The position numbers were made by a program, and so were the translations under genes. The notes under the pieces are model-generated. The model had not been told where the DNA came from, made no database searches, and saw only the letters and a list, made by a program, of their open reading frames with translations. 6,655 bases of DNA from an uncultured Anaerolineales bacterium (GTDB lineage Bacteria; Chloroflexota; Anaerolineae; Anaerolineales; Villigracilaceae): contig CALFXA010000024.1 in the NCBI GenBank assembly GCA_937928015.1, positions 1-6,655 on the forward strand, written 5' to 3'. Shown piece by piece: positions 5,934 to 6,655 of this stretch (within the stretch, counting starts at the first letter, position 1; every line of letters begins with the position of its first letter).

Positions 5934-5962
5934 GTTAACGCCTATCGGTCAGGGAGTTAACG
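5934..5962. promoter_or_regulatory. Direct repeats of GTTAACG upstream of the small gene and phoU, possible Pho-type operator
   Basis: GTTAACG occurs at 5934-5940 and 5956-5962, exactly 22 bp apart (two helical turns), in the only non-coding gap upstream of the small membrane gene and phoU. Pho-response regulators bind direct repeats with an 11-bp period containing TTAAC- or TTCAC-like cores. The middle 11-bp unit is a poor match (TGACC on the minus strand). A weak -10-like TAAAGT lies just downstream. The repeat is visible; the Pho link is inferred from the neighbouring gene. Confidence 0.35.
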
Positions 5963-5973
5963 TCAGGTAAAGG

Positions 5974-6655
5974 CTACCAGGCATCCGCCTGCTCCCAACG
6001 CGGGCGTGGGCGATATCCCTTGCGGATTTGTTCCAGGACAGGCATGGGAGTATGCAACAGGCGTTTGCAGATATTGGCAATATGCGCGGCGGAGGCCCCG
6101 TTGTTCTGGATCGGCATGAGGCGGCGCAGGTGATCGGGGTCGAGCAGGGTGTGGGTTTCCTTCTCCAGGGCAAGCGACACGAAGGTGCAGGTGGATTGCT
6201 GGGTGATGACCACGTCGGCGTTGGCGATCATGTGGTTGACGTTCCCGTGATGGAAGACGAGCGCCTGGGGAAATACCGAGCGGATCTCGCTAAACGCGCG
6301 GTCGAAATCCTCGGCGGGATGCAGTTTGAAGATGACCTCGCGTCCGTCCACGATGCCGACGCACTGCCGCAGGAATTCCATGCGGTCTTCATAACGCAGA
6401 GACTCGCGATAGGGGGTGGTGGCAACCAGCGCGTAATTACGATAAGGAAATTTGTTCTGGAGATGCGCCTGGATGTTGTCGAAGTTGGGGATACCCGTCA
6501 CGGCGAGTTTCTCGGCGCGGACTCCCTTGCGGATGAATTGTTCGCGATAGCCTTCGGAGGCCACGCAGAAGATGTCGTACGCGTTCGAGAGGCCGCTGGC
6601 GGCGGTGTTGGCCAGGTAGCGCGGGAGAAAAGGCAGGGTGCGGACCAGGCTATAG
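5974..6655 (-). CDS. GT-B-fold glycosyltransferase-like protein, C-terminal part (5' end beyond window)
   Basis: The frame is open from the right edge for 226 codons to TAG at 5974. A GTG at 6564 could be read as a start, but homologous-looking protein continues upstream (LPRYLANTAASGLSNAYDIF), so the gene is simply cut by the window. Visible pieces fit the second Rossmann domain of GT-B enzymes: YDIFCVASEGYREQFI followed by VTGIPNFDNI (domain junction), YALVATTPYRES (start of the C-terminal domain), VIFKLHPAED (a KxHP motif as in CDP-glycerol glycerophosphotransferase-like and UDP-GlcNAc 2-epimerase-like proteins), and MIANADVVITQQSTCTFVSL (the donor-binding strand and Ser/Thr-rich turn before a helix). 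There are no membrane segments in the visible part. It likely acts in cell-surface glycan or polymer synthesis in the cytoplasm; the sugar and acceptor cannot be read. Placement next to phoU may be incidental. Confidence 0.65.
   Translation of the reverse strand, partial: YSLVRTLPFLPRYLANTAASGLSNAYDIFCVASEGYREQFIRKGVRAEKLAVTGIPNFDNIQAHLQNKFPYRNYALVATTPYRESLRYEDRMEFLRQCVGIVDGREVIFKLHPAEDFDRAFSEIRSVFPQALVFHHGNVNHMIANADVVITQQSTCTFVSLALEKETHTLLDPDHLRRLMPIQNNGASAAHIANICKRLLHTPMPVLEQIRKGYRPRPRWEQADAW

Noticed and set aside
5934..5962. GTTAAC pair as a terminator hairpin for the glycosyltransferase-like gene
   Set aside because: Only six AT-rich pairs would form around a long loop, with no T-run after them; direct-repeat phasing is the better description.
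5974..6564. Reading the glycosyltransferase-like gene as a complete 196-residue protein from GTG 6564
   Set aside because: The frame is open with protein-like sequence to the window edge, and the GTG lies in the middle of a conserved-looking strand (DIFCVASEG), so the gene is truncated by the window rather than starting there.

Overview
All recognisable genes lie on the minus strand, so biological order runs from high to low coordinate: (1) a partial GT-B-type glycosyltransferase-like protein, (2) a 31-residue small membrane protein, (3) phoU, then a hairpin terminator, (4) a stand-alone CHAD-domain protein, (5) ppk1, (6) a lipoprotein with two tandem beta-sandwich-like repeats, then a strong terminator, and (7) a partial radical SAM protein of the putative DNA modification/repair type that runs off the left edge. 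The only non-coding stretches are about 37 nt (990-1026, mostly terminator) plus 955-989, 207 nt (4861-5067), 58 nt (5746-5803) and 74 nt (5900-5973). No stretch above 300 bases lacks a gene. I saw no rRNA, tRNA, CRISPR array or insertion sequence.

The organism is probably a member of the Chloroflexota, most likely Anaerolineae. This is an inference from the moderately high GC, the lipoprotein with a Thr/Pro-rich linker straight after its lipobox (a style common in that group), and the gene mix. No ribosomal marker is present to prove it.

The centre of the window is a phosphate/polyphosphate block. PhoU (phosphate-signalling regulator) is followed by CHAD (a family known to bind polyphosphate) and PPK1 (polyphosphate synthesis). 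CHAD and ppk1 overlap by ATGA with a strong ribosome binding site, and the lipoprotein starts 1 nt after the ppk1 stop, so these three look like one translationally coupled operon. phoU is separated from them by its own terminator and probably has its own promoter, shared with the small membrane protein. No pst transporter genes or phoR/phoB are in view.

The most striking non-coding signal is at 953-981. A near-consensus sigma-70 promoter (TTGCCA, 17 bp, TATAAT) drives the radical SAM gene, its spacer is filled by a palindrome containing an SOS-box-like 12-mer, and the predicted transcription start coincides with an in-frame ATG. This suggests a leaderless, possibly DNA-damage-regulated transcript.
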